Both the position numbers and the translations under genes were made by a program. Positions 22,015 to 31,699 of a DNA stretch of 64,000 nt are shown here, in pieces. How positions within the stretch are numbered: position 1 is the first letter of the stretch; every line of letters begins with the position of its first letter. The stretch is from NCBI GenBank assembly GCA_963745755.1, contig CAVUYP010000001.1, positions 2,108,001 to 2,172,000 of the forward strand, in the 5' to 3' direction. The DNA is from RHKX01 sp963745755. Lineage in GTDB: Bacteria; Actinomycetota; Thermoleophilia; Solirubrobacterales; 70-9. The notes under the pieces were generated by a model, which worked only from the letters and a program-made list of their open reading frames with translations, made no database searches and had not been told where the DNA came from.

Positions 22015-23365
22015 ATGCGCTGGCTACTGCTCAAAGACCTGCAGATCATGCGGCGCTCGCCGCTGCTGACCGGGCTGCTGATCGTCTACCCGATCGTGAT
22101 CGCGGTCCTGATCGGCTTCGCGCTCAGCCGCGGGCCCGACAAGCCCCGCGTCGCCTTCCTCAACGAGGTGCCGGCCGACACGCCGCTGAACGTCGGCGGC
22201 GAGCAGTTCGACCTCGTCGGCGCCAAGAGCGAGCTCTGCCAGCGGATCGAGTGCGTCCCCGTCTCCAGCGAGGAGGAGGCGCGCCGCAAGGTCGAATCCG
22301 GCGACGTGCTCGGCGCGCTGATCCTGCCCGCCGACCTCGTCGACAAGCTGCAGACGCTCGCCGGCCTGGCGCCGGAGAGCCCGACGGTCAAGGTCCTCGT
22401 CAACGAGGAGGACCCGATCAAGGCTGGGCTCGTCGACGACCGGATCAACTCGCTGCTCGCTGCGGCCAACCTGAGGATCTCCCGCGAGGTCTCCGACGTC
22501 TCGACCAGCTACCTGAAGATCCTCCTCGACGGCGGCGACTTCAGCCTGCTCGGCAACGGCTTCAACGTCCTCGGCCTGCGCGAGTCGGAGCGGATCCTGC
22601 GCGGCATCCGCGACCAGCTACCCGCCGACAGCCCCGATCTCGACCGGCTCGACTCGGTTATCCGCTTCAGCCACCTCGCCGCCGAGAACCTCGGCGTCGC
22701 CGACGACCTGCTGAGCTCGGTGTCGCAGCCGATCAAGGTCGACAAGCAGGTCGTCAGCGGCGACACGCCGAGCCTCGACACCTTCGCGATCGCCGTCGCC
22801 GCGACGATCACGCTGATGTTCGTGACGGTGCTGCTCGTCGCCGGCTCGCTGGCGCTCGAGCGCGAGGAGAACGTCTTCGCGCGGCTGACCCGCGGGCTCG
22901 TCTCGAAGTCGGCGCTGCTCGGCGAGAAGATCCTGCTCGGCATCGTCGTCTCGCTGGTCGTGACGCTGCTGATGCTCGCCGGCCTCGGCCTCTTCGTCGA
23001 CCTCGACTGGAGTCGCTTCGCGCTCTGGATACCGGCGATCCTCGCCGGCGGCGCCGGCTTCGCGGCGTTCGGCGCGGCGATCGGCGGTGCCGCCAAGGAG
23101 GTCCGGGCCGCCTCGCTGCTGGCGTTCATGATCAGCCTTCCGGTCGCGTTCCTGTCGCTGATCCCGTCCGGGACCGGTCGCCCCGGGCCTCTACGACGTG
23201 ATCGGCGTCTTCACGGCGCTGTTCCCGTTCGACCCGGCGCTGCGGGCGCTGACCGGAGCCCTCGATGCCGGCGGCCCGGGCATCCCGATCGCGATCGGTC
23301 ACCTGGCGATCCTCGTCGTCGCCTACGGCCTGCTGGCCCGCCTCGCCGTTCGCCGCTTCGTCTAG
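22015..23365 (+). CDS. ABC-2 type permease (one frameshift)
   Basis: Membrane subunit partnering the ATPase just upstream; about 450 residues once repaired. An N-terminal helix (about 18-36, LLIVYPIVIAVLIGFALS) is followed by a large extracytoplasmic domain of about 220 residues, then five helices in the C-terminal third (TFAIAVAATITLMFVTVLLV onward), the layout of the YhgE/NatB-type ABC-2 permeases. An insertion near 23178 (LIPSGT / APGLYDVIGVF) shifts the frame; the corrected C-terminus ends RLAVRRFV at 23365. It is convergent with the glycosyltransferase gene with a 15-nt gap. Together with the ATPase it forms a complete two-gene exporter. Confidence 0.82.
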
Positions 23366-23380
23366 CCGGCGACGCCGGCG

Positions 23381-25329
23381 CTAGCTGCGTCCCGGTGAAC
23401 GACCGACCGGCGCGGGAGCGGCCGGCGATGCGGGCCTCGCCGCGAGGTGGTCAGGATCCACGGGCGCCCCACCGTCGGCGAGCCCGTGCGGCGTCTTCTC
23501 CCAGTGGAACGGCTTGTGGACGAGCTGGATCAGAGCCCGCCACGACGCCCACGAGTGGAGGATCCAGTAGAGCGGGTTGAGGACCGCGAACGGGGCCCAG
23601 CGCCAGCCCTGGTCGCGGACGGCGGCGATCATGTTCAGTCCGATCATCACCAGGTTGCCGATGATCAGGTTGAAGAGCGCGATCTCCCAGAAGACGTCGC
23701 TCTCGACCAGCGGCAGGCGCGGCTCTCCGAGCGCGTACCAGGAGGCCGTGCCCGCCCAGAGCACGGGGGCGAGCAGGAAGGTGAGCGGGGTCCCGGCGAT
23801 CAGCAGCAGGAAGCCGAGCGAATCGATCAGGCCGAGGCTGCGGACGAGCTTGATCGGCGAGCGCGTGTGGACGAGCGCGGTCTGCATGTAGCCCTTGATC
23901 CAACGGGTGCGCTGGCGGATCCACGGCCGCAGTTGCGCGCAGGCCTCCTCCTCGGTGTCGGAGTCGATCACGCCGACCCGGCAGCCCTCGATCGCCGCCC
24001 GCAGGCCCAGATCAGCATCCTCGGTGACGTTGTGCGGGTCCCAGCCGCCGAGCCGCTGCAGCGCCTCGGTGCGGAAGTGGTTGGAGGTGCCTCCGAGCGG
24101 GATCGGGAGCCCGAGCCGGTCGAGCCCGGGCAGCATCGCCCCGAACCAGTAGCCGTACTCGAGCGTGAACATCCGGGTGAGCAGGTTCGAGCGGCCGTTC
24201 CAGTAGCGCAGCCGGGCCTGCACGCAGACCGTCTCCGGGGCGGCGTCGCGGAACGCCGCGACGGCCTTGCGGAGCTGGTCGGGGGCGGGCCTGTCCTCGG
24301 CGTCGTAGATCACGAGGAGCTCACCCGAGCGAGGAACAGGCCGACGTTGCAGGCCTTCGGCTTGGTCTTCGGCTCGGCGTCGGGGACGACCACCAGACGC
24401 ACGCTCGCGGGCGGTCGCGCCGCGCGAGCGGCGGCGATCGTCGGCTCGTCGTCGGCCTCGAGCAGGATCAGGATCTCCAGCTTCTCGGCGGGATAGTCGA
24501 GCTCCGCGAGGTTGGCGATCAGCTCGTGGATCACGTTGGCCTCCCCGTAGACGGGGACGAGGATCGTGTACAGGGGGAGCTCCGAGTCGGCGATCCGGGC
24601 CGCCGGCGTCCCCTCGTCCCGCCCGCCGAGCCCGGCGATGCAGGCGACGAGCTTGAACGAGACGGCGGCGAAGAAGACGAGGTTGGCGGCGACGACGAAG
24701 GCCGACAGCGCCGCGCGCGGGCCGAAGACCAGCGAGGCGGCGACGGCGGCGAGCACGGTCAGGGCGATCGTGAGCCTCTGGCTGAGCGAGAGCCCGGTCG
24801 CGGCCGAATGCTCGGGGCGCCGGGTGCGCAGCTCGGCGGTCGAGCGGTCGATCAGATGAAGTCGCGAAAGCAGGTGATCACCGCGCGCTCGATATCGAGC
24901 GGTGTGGTCGCTGGTCGAGCTCGATCGGCCCGCGCTCGTCGAGGCTCTCGCGGATCGAGGCGAAGAGCTCGCCGGAGGGCGCCTCGCAGGTGGCCACCCG
25001 GACCGCCCCCATCCTCGCGGGCGTACGGGAATCCAGCCTTCGGCCAGAAGCCTCTCGGGGTCGCAGCGGTGGGCCAGCTCGGGATCGGGCGCCCGCTCGA
25101 ACAGGTCGACGAACGGCAGGTTCCACTGCTCGGCCAGCACCAGCTGCAGATCGAGCCGGTGGATCGAGCCGGCCGCGGTGAGGATCCTGCCGAGTCGCTC
25201 CCCGGTCTGTCGCTGACGCTCCAGCGCCGAGCTCAGCGTCGCCTCGTCGAGCACGCCCGCGCGCACGAGTCGCTCCCCGAGGGGGATCGTCCCCGGGACC
25301 GCCTCCAGCTCACCACGCTTCTGCTCCAT
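23381..25329 (-). CDS. MshEN-domain glycosyltransferase family 2, cellulose-synthase-like (frameshifts)
   Basis: About 650 residues after repair. From ATG 25329, the first 140 residues form an MshEN/GspE N-terminal domain with two repeats of LGxxLxxxG...L...L..Q (LGERLVRAGVLDEATLSSAL and RLGRILTAAGSIHRLDLQLV). The frame then shifts twice between about 25020 and 24870. Two membrane helices follow, then a processive GT2 domain: LYTILVPVYGEANV, LLEADDEPT, ending in a shift near 24314 before VIYDAEDRPAPDQLRKA (DxD-like), NVTEDADLG (TED) and IRQRTRWIKGY (QxxRW), and finally four C-terminal helices. GT2 enzymes with this plan make and export beta-linked exopolysaccharide. MshEN domains bind c-di-GMP in several proteins, so c-di-GMP control is inferred; two c-di-GMP enzymes lie nearby. 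Confidence 0.82.
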
Positions 25330-25415
25330 CGTCCTGTCCCTCTCGGGATCCGCTCCGCCATGGACGAGGTGACACCTCCGGACGGCGCGCCGTGGGTCGG
25401 CCGTCCTTCCCCGAA

Positions 25416-25923
25416 CTACGACTTGCCGTCGGCGGCCTTGGCGGTCGCCGAGACGCACTTGCCGTAGGCGTTCTTGCCGGAGCCCCAGGCCGCGGCGAAG
25501 GCGTCCGGGTCATCCTGGCGGGCCGTCTTGCACTGCTTGGCGGCGTTCTTGAACTCCTTGACGTCGGAGCTGTTCTCGGCCCTCGACGGTGCCGGAGACG
25601 CACTTGCCGTAGGCGTTCTTGCCGGAGCCCCAGGCCGCGGCGAAGGCGTCCGGGTCATCGTTGCGGGCGGCCTTGCACTCCTTGGCGGCGTTCTTGAGCT
25701 CGGCGCATCGCTTCGGCGGTCTCCCCCTTGATGCAACTGCGCATCGCGTGCTTGCCGTACATGGCCTTGAAGGCGGCCTTGTCGGCCTTCTTCTCGGCAG
25801 TGGCACTGCTCGCGCGGCAGCATTCTTCGCGGACGCGGGATGGTCGGGCTTCGTGGCCGGCGACGGCGAACTGCGGCAACGGCGAGAACCGAGAGCAGGG
25901 CTGCTGTCACCGACGGTGATCAT
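25416..25923 (-). CDS. Secreted small protein with duplicated Cys-containing repeat (frameshifts)
   Basis: The ATG at 25923 is followed within four codons by a shift into a clear signal peptide (VTAALLSVLAVAAV). Later shifts separate KKADKAAFKAMYGKHAMRSC, then two near-identical units CKAARNDDPDAFAAAWGSGK / CKTARQDDPDAFAAAWGSGK, each followed by NAYGKCVS, about 48 residues apart. The repaired protein is about 165 residues, alanine- and lysine-rich, with one Cys pair per repeat. I recognise the repeat type (x-C-K...FAAAWG...NAFGKCV) from unannotated secreted actinobacterial proteins, but no function is known. It shares its strand with the glycosyltransferase downstream, separated by about 90 nt. 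Confidence 0.65.
25450..25700 (+). repeat. Tandem duplication of about 145 bp inside the secreted-protein gene
   Basis: A 65-nt stretch beginning GAGACGCACTTGCCGTAGGC at 25450 recurs almost unchanged from 25595, an offset of 145 nt. It encodes the two DPDAFAAAWGSGKNAYGKC units. The high DNA identity indicates recent duplication or gene conversion. Confidence 0.75.
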
Positions 25924-26023
25924 CTCTCTTCAACTCGATTACCTCCTTTAGCCGCGACGCTCTGGCACGGTCGTTTGGTGGGTTCCGAGCTGTCAACGGC
26001 GCCGCCCCTCGAAACGTCAGGGC

Positions 26024-27483
26024 CTACTTCGGCCGAACTGTCCGTTGCCCCTGCCGTTGCCCTTGAGCGTTGCCGTTGCGCCGTCGTGTTCGAGCTCGCG
26101 CCGGGCGCACCGGTCGCGGCCGGCGTCGAGCCCGTCTGGCCCGGCGCCGCGGCGGAGTTCCCGTTCGGCCGCGCCGGTCGTGACCGGGAGCAATCGCCGA
26201 GTTGCCGGGCGTTGAGCCCGGTCTGGCCCGGCGCGGTCGTCGTGCCGCCGCCGGGATTCGAGCCGGTATGGCCCGGCGAGGTCGAGGAGCTGCCGTGGCT
26301 GGTGCCGCCGGGGCCGGCCGGTGCGCAACCGGCTGGCCGTCGCTCCCCGGCGCTCCGCTGGCCGTCCGCAACCATCGCTGCCGCCCTCGCCCCGACGATC
26401 GTCGGCTCCGCCTGCCGCCGCGTGTTCCCTCCGGCTTCCCGCCCCGCTGTCGGCGCCGGCCGGCGTCTCGTGCCCTGCGACTCCCGGCGCCTGCGGAGGA
26501 GCCGTGCCGGCGCCGGTCGGCACCGTCCTCCTGCGAGCCTGGCGCTGTCGGGATGTCGGAAGAGGCCGGCTGCGAAGATGCCGCCGGCGCCTTGGACCAC
26601 CACCGGCGAGCGGGTTCGGGAAGGTCGATCAGTCCGCCGGCTTCGGCGGCGCCGGCGGCGAGCGCGACGGCGGCGGCGAGCGAGGCTCCCTTTGACCGCC
26701 GCCAGAGGCTACGATCCCGCTCACCGGCCGCCCCGGCGCCCTCCCGCGCCGCTCCGCCCGCGGCTCCGCCGCCTCCGAGTCAGCCCGGTCAGCATCGCGC
26801 CGGCGGCGGCGGCCGGGAGTCGGTGGGCAGAGCGCCTGCAGGTCGAGGCGTCGCTGCGAGATCGAAGCAGCGAAGCCGCGGCAGCCGTCGCAGGTCTTCA
26901 GGTGGGCGCGGAGCTTGCGGCCGCGGAGCCGCCGGCCGTCGCGATCGGAGATCGCCAGGCGGACATCCTCACAGTCCATGTCGCGACCTTCCTCGCGCTC
27001 CCGAGCGCCGAGCGGGCCTCGTAGACCGCCTGCCGCGCTCCGCCCTGCGAGCAAGAGAGCGCCGCGCCGATCTCCGGGTAGGAGAGACCGCTGAGCTCGC
27101 GCATGACGATCGCCGAGCGCTGCCGCTCCGGCAGCTCGCCGAGATCGGTCGACGAGGCTGCGCAGGCGATCGCGGGTCGCGAGCTCCGCCTCCTGCGAGA
27201 CGCCGAGCATCGACAGCTCTCCGATGTCGCCGGTCCGCCGCCGGCGCGCCGCTTGCGCAGCAGCGAGACGGACTCGTTGTGGGCGACTCGGAACAGCCAC
27301 GGCCGCACCTCGATCTCCCGCTCCTCGCCCGGACAGCGAACCCAGCGCCGCGGCCATCGCCGCCTGCAGGGCGTCCTCGGCGTCGTCGCGATCGTGGAGG
27401 ATCGCCAGGCAGTAGCGGTAGAGCTCCTGATGGTGGTTGCGGAAGATCTCCTCGAAGGCGTCCGCGGTCGCCGCGTCGGGCAC
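26024..27483 (-). CDS. ECF-type sigma factor fused to zinc-finger anti-sigma region, membrane helix and PGQTG tail (several frameshifts)
   Basis: Read across frames from GTG 27483: sigma region 2 (EEIFRNHHQELYRYCLAILHDRDDAEDALQ), then after a shift near 27335 VRPWLFRVAHNESVSLLRKR. The next piece is DIGELSMLGVSQEAELATRD, followed by region 4 (LPERQRSAIVMRELSGLSYPEIGAAL). Near 27020 the frame moves into MDCEDVRLAISDRDGRRLRG with zinc-finger AHLKTCDGCRGF (H..C..C). After that come a hydrophobic Ala/Gly stretch and a long Gly/Ser/Thr/Pro tail with repeated A-P-G-Q-T-G and S-P-G-H-T-G. In its natural frame the zinc finger follows region 4 without a stop, so I infer one polypeptide, as in ECF groups with C-terminal membrane-anchored extensions. 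The end at 26024 is the most natural of three possible frames. Confidence 0.55.
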
Positions 27484-27749
27484 GCCGGCCCAGCCGCAGG
27501 GCGGGACGCGGCGCCGGCCGCGGAAGACTCAGTTCCGCCGCGGCAGCATCGGATCGACTGCTTGGCGCCATCCGGCTGCCGATTATCCGGCAACGACGCC
27601 TCGGTTTCCAGTCTCGCAATTCCACGGCCACACCATGGGAACAACGCCACGGCCCGCTCTTGTCAGGGCGCTATCGGCGATGCGATCGCCGAGGCGGGCA
27701 TCGGCGCCGCTACCCTGCGCGGTCCGTTTCAGCGAGCAGAGAGGCTTCA

Positions 27750-28204
27750 GTGAGTTTCGAGATCAAGCGCATCGCCGTCGGGGCACTCGCGTTGACCGCG
27801 GCCGTCGTCGTCGGCTGTGGCGGCGGCGACGACACGAGCAGCGACGCCGGCAGCCCCGAGGACGCCGTCCAGGCGTTCTTCGACGCGTCCAAGGCCGAGG
27901 ACGGGGCGGCCGCCTGCGCCGCCCTGACGACCGAGTCGCAGCAGCTCGCGGCGGGCCAGGAGGACAGCTGCGAGGCGGCCTTCGACAAGTCCGTCGAAGG
28001 CGGGCACCGCCAGCGTGCCGGACTCGATCGAGATCGGCGACGTCAGCACCGACGGCGACACGGCGGCCGTCTCGGTGACCGCCCGACGGGCAGACGTCGA
28101 CGATCAACGTCACCCAGGAGGACGGCGCCTGGAAGGTCGATCTGGCCCCCGTCGCCCCCGGCGGTGACAGCTCCGCTCCGTCGACCGACGGCACCACCGG
28201 CTGA
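27750..28204 (+). CDS. Small lipoprotein with DUF4878-like domain (two frameshifts)
   Basis: About 150 residues after repair, GTG start at 27750. A lipobox V-V-V-G-C follows a hydrophobic signal; Cys23 would be lipidated. The mature part begins with Gly/Asp/Ser and then SPEDAVQAFFDASKAEDGAAACAALT, LAAGQEDSCEAAFDKSVEGG, and, after single-base insertions near 28005 and 28088, VPDSIEIGDVSTDGDTAAVS and INVTQEDGAWKVDLAPV. The layout of an N-terminal helix with a Cys pair and a curved sheet ending in GxWKVD is that of NTF2-like lipoproteins (DUF4878 type). Function unknown. It ends 28 nt before hemB and may be transcribed with it, though hemB has its own TAGACT. Confidence 0.7.
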
Positions 28205-28218
28205 GGTCGTCCGCCGCC

Positions 28219-28224
28219 TAGACT
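28219..28224 (+). promoter_or_regulatory. Putative -10 hexamer TAGACT, leaderless promoter of the haem/bc/quinone cluster
   Basis: TAGACT ends 8 nt before the hemB ATG at 28233. No comparable element is seen until the end of the cluster at 36509, so the whole run could be one transcript. Confidence 0.4.
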
Positions 28225-28232
28225 CCGGTCCG

Positions 28233-29211
28233 ATGGCCTTCCCCGCGACAAGGATGCGGAGGTTGCGCCGGACCGGAGTCCTGCGCGGCCTCACCCGCGA
28301 GACGGAGCTGACGCCCGCGCACCTGATCCAGCCGCTGTTCGTCACCGCCGGCTCCGGCGTCCGCGAGGACGTCCCGTCGATGCCCGGGGTCGCAGCGCCT
28401 GTCGATCGCCGAGCTGGTCGAGGAGGCGGGCCGGGTCCGCGCCGCCGGCGTCGACTCGGTCCTGCTGTTCGGCATCCCCGCCGACCAAGGACGAGATGGG
28501 CTCCGGCGGCCTTCGACGACGAGGGCGTCGTGCAGATGGCGATCCGGGCGCTCAAGGAGGCCGATCCGGAGCTGACCGTGATCGCCGACACCTGCATGTG
28601 CGAGTACACCTCGCACGGCCACTGCGGCTGGGTCCGCGACGACGGCGAGGTCGACAACGACCTCTCGCTCGAGCTGATCGCCAAGACGGCGCTCTCGCAG
28701 GCCGCCGCCGGCGCCGACGCCGTCGCGCCCTCGGACATGATGGACGGCCGGATCGGCGCGATCCGCGGCCAGCTCGACGCCGACGGCTTCACCGACACGC
28801 CGATCATCAGCTACTCGGCCAAGTACGCATCCGCCTTCTACGGACCGTTCCGCGACGCCGCCGACTCGACGCCCGCCGCGGGGCGACCGGCGCGGCTACC
28901 AGATGGATCCGGCCAACGTCCTCGAGGCGATCCGCGAGTCGCGGATCGATCTCGACGAGGGCGCCGACATGCTGATGGTCAAGCCGGCGCTGCCCTACCT
29001 CGACGTCATCCACCGGGTCAAGGAGGCAACCGGGGCACCGCTCGCCGCCTACCATGTCTCGGGCGAGTACTCGATGCTGAAGGCCGCGGCCGAGGCCGGC
29101 TGGCTCGACGAGCGAGCCGCGGTCCTCGAGGCGCTGACCTCGATCCGCCGGGCCGGAGCGGACGCGATCATCACCTACTACGCGAAGGACGCCGCCGAAT
29201 GGCTGAGCTGA
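28233..29211 (+). CDS. hemB: Delta-aminolevulinic acid dehydratase (porphobilinogen synthase), frameshifted
   Basis: Condenses two 5-aminolevulinate to porphobilinogen in tetrapyrrole synthesis; about 325 residues when repaired. N-terminus RMRRLRRTGVLRGLTRETEL and LIQPLFVTAG, zinc-site ADTCMCEYTSHGHCGW (CxC...C), DAVAPSDMMDGRIGAIR (Schiff-base region), IISYSAKYASAFYGPFRDAA (catalytic Lys), MLMVKPALPYLDVI (second Lys) and YHVSGEYSML. Four single-base insertions near 28395, 28487, 28506 and 28885 split it over frames. With every active-site residue conserved and the gene essential, sequence error is the simplest reading. It overlaps the next start by 13 nt. Confidence 0.88.
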
Positions 29212-30408
29212 CCGAGACCGAACCGAACCGAGAGGCCGACGGCCGCCGAGCCGGAGAGCGGCGCCGAGCATCGCCGCCGCGCTCCCGCCGGCCCGAAGCT
29301 GCGCTCGCGCAAGGACGGCGCCGCGATCCCGCTCGACGACGCCGACCGCCGGCTGATGAACCTGATGCAGTCGGAGTTCCCGCTCGACCCGGAGCCGTAC
29401 GCGCAGCTCGCCGCCGCCGCCGAGCTGCCGATCGGCGAGTTCATGGAGCGCACCCAGCGCCTGCTCGACGGCCGGATCATCCGCGAGATCACGCCGATCT
29501 TCGACACCCGCGCGCTCGGCTACTCGTCGATGCTCGTCGCCGCCAAGGTCGACGCCGAGTACCCGCACCGGCCGGCGAAGATCATCAACTCCCACCCCGG
29601 CGTCTCCCACAACTACCTGCGCGACCACGAGTTCAACCTCTGGTTCACGATCGCGACGCCGCCCGACTCGGAGCTCGGCCTCGAGGGCACGCTCGAGGTC
29701 CTGCAGCGGCTGACCGGCGCCGAGTCGATCCGCCAGCTGCCGACCCTGACGATGTTCAAGATCAACATGAACCTCGAGATGGAGGGCGACACCGACGCGC
29801 TCGCCGCCAAGGTCGAGGCGGTGCCGCCGCGCGAGCTCGAGCGGCAGCCCTACGACGACTTCGACGTCGCCGTGATCCGGGCGCTGCAGGGGCCGATGGA
29901 CGTCGTCGAGCGACCCTACGACGCGGCCGCCGCCGAGGTCGGGCTCGACGACCGAGGCAGCTCCTCGCCCACCTCGAGGGGATGGTCGAGCGCAAGATCC
30001 TCCGCCGGGTCGCGGCGATCCTCTTCCACCGCCGCGCCGGCTTCTCGGCGAACGGCATGGGCGTCTGGAAGGTCGATCCCGCCGACGTTCCCGAGATCGG
30101 CGGCCGGATGGCCGCGGTCCGCGGCATCTCGCACTGCTACGAGCGCCCGACCTACGCGGACTGGCCCTACTCGGTCTTCACGATGGCGCACGGCCGCTCG
30201 AAGGAGGAGTGCGACGCGGTCCTGCAGTCGATCGCCGACGAGCACGGCCTGCACGGCGACGATCGCGCCGTCCTCTACAGCTCGACCGAGTTCAAGAAGA
30301 TCCGCCTGCGCTACTTCACGCCCGACTACGAGGCGTGGGAGCGCGAGCACGCGCCGGAGGCGTTCGGCGCGACGGCCGCGGCAGACAGCAGACAGCGCCG
30401 GAAGTTGA
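29199..30408 (+). CDS. Siroheme decarboxylase-like protein, fused AhbA/AhbB (Lrp-like), frameshifted
   Basis: About 400 residues from ATG 29199. After a charged N-terminus with one or two shifts, two Lrp/AsnC-like modules follow: LDDADRRLMNLMQSEFPLD with PYAQLAAAAELPIGEFMERT, and FDVAVIRALQGPMDVVERPY with QLLAHLEGMVERKILRRVAAI after a shift near 29950. Each has a C-terminal ferredoxin-like domain; SHNYLRDHEFNLWFTIATP and SHCYERPTYADWPYSVFTMA are the paired H-x-Y motifs typical of AhbA/B and NirD/L/G/H, and YSSTEFKKIRLRYF closes the protein. These enzymes decarboxylate siroheme to 12,18-didecarboxysiroheme. Location between hemB and hemL supports a tetrapyrrole role; whether it is catalytic or regulatory here is open. 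Confidence 0.78.
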
Positions 30409-31699
30409 ACACCGAGAGGTCGGCCGAGCTCTACTCCCGGGCAGCTCGGGCTGATGCCCGGCGGCGTCAACTCGCCGGTCCGCGCGATGGGCTCGATCGG
30501 TCGCGACCCGATCTTCATCGACCGCGCCGAGGGCAACCGCGTCATCGACGTCGACGGCAACTGCCTACGTCGACTGGGTCTGCTCCTGGGGGCCGCTGAT
30601 CCTCGGCCACGCCGACCCCGAGGTCGTCGCCGCGGTCAGCGCCGCCGCCGCCCGCGGCACCTCCTACGGCGCCGCCACCGAGGGCGAGGTCGAGCTCGCG
30701 GCCGAGGTCGCCGACCGCTTCGCCGTCGGTCGAGATGATCCGGATGGTCAGCTCCGGGACCGAGGCCTCGATGAGCGCGATCCGCCTCGCCCGCGCGGCG
30801 ACCGGCCGCGAGCGGGTCGTCAAGTTCGCCGGCGCCTACCACGGCCACGTCGACGGCCTCCTCGCCGAGGCCGGCTCGGGGCTGGCGACGCAGGGGATCC
30901 CGGCCAGCCCGGGCGTCCCGCGCGCCCAGGCCGAGGCGACCGCGATCGTCCCCTGGAACGATCCGCTCGCGGTCGAGCAGGCCGTCGACATGTACGAGCC
31001 GGCGGCGATCCTCTGCGAGCCGATGCCGGCGAACATGGGCGTGGTGCCGCCGCGCGAGGGCTTCCTCGAGCACCTGCGCGGCGCTCGCCGACCGCTGCGG
31101 CGCGCTGCTCGTCTGCGACGAGGTGATCAGCGGCTTCCGCGTCGCCCGCGGCGGCGCTCAGGAGCTGCTCGGCGTCGACGCCGACCTGACGATCATGGGC
31201 AAGGTGATCGGCGGCGGGCTGCCCGCCGCCGCCTACGGCGGCCCGCGCGAGCTGCTCGAGCGGGTCGCCCCGGCCGGCGACGTCTACCAGGCGGGCACGC
31301 TGTCGGGCAACCCGCTCGCCGTCGCCGCCGGCCTGGCGACGCTGCGACGGCTCGACGCCGCCGCCTACGCGCAGCTCGGCGCCGCCACCGACCGGCTCGC
31401 CTCCGGCCTTGCCGCGGCCGCCGCGGCGGCCTGCGGCGAGGAGCCGCGGATCAGCGTCAGCTCGATGCCCGGGCTCGTCACCCCGTTCTTCGCCGCCGAG
31501 CCGCCGCGCGACTTCGCCGGCGCCCAGGCCTGCGACCTCGACGCCTACGGCCGCTTCTGCCGGGCGATGCTCGAGCGCGGCTTCTATCCGCCCCCGTCGC
31601 AGTTCGAGGCCTGGTTCGTCTCGCTCGCCCACGACGACGCCGCGATCGACCTGACCTGCGAGGCCGCCGCAGGACTGCTTCCGGGAGGCGCTGCGGTGA
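30405..31699 (+). CDS. hemL: Glutamate-1-semialdehyde 2,1-aminomutase, frameshifted
   Basis: PLP enzyme that makes 5-aminolevulinate in the C5 pathway; about 430 residues when repaired. TTG start overlaps the previous stop as TTGA. Motifs: ERSAELYSRAARLMPGGVNSPVR, IDVDGN/YVDW, SVEMIRMVSSGTEASMSAIRLARA, KFAGAYHGHVDGLLAEAGSG, LLVCDEVISGFRVARGGAQ, and catalytic Lys in TIMGKVIGGGLPAAAYGG, then QAGTLSGNPLAVAAGLATL. Insertions near 30448, 30566, 30725 and 31082 and one close to the end (about 31675) disturb the frame. In the repaired frame the protein ends FREALR at TGA 31697-31699, overlapping the next GTG. Confidence 0.9.

Noticed and set aside
26040..26600. Collagen-like protein as a separate gene, suggested by PGQTG repeats
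   Set aside because: The G-x-y periodicity is not kept, there is no independent start, and the region continues the tail of the sigma/anti-sigma fusion.
26202..30599. A 1465-codon plus-strand frame
   Set aside because: It starts antisense to the sigma-factor gene and stitches together parts of the lipoprotein, hemB and AhbAB genes through frameshifts; not a real protein.
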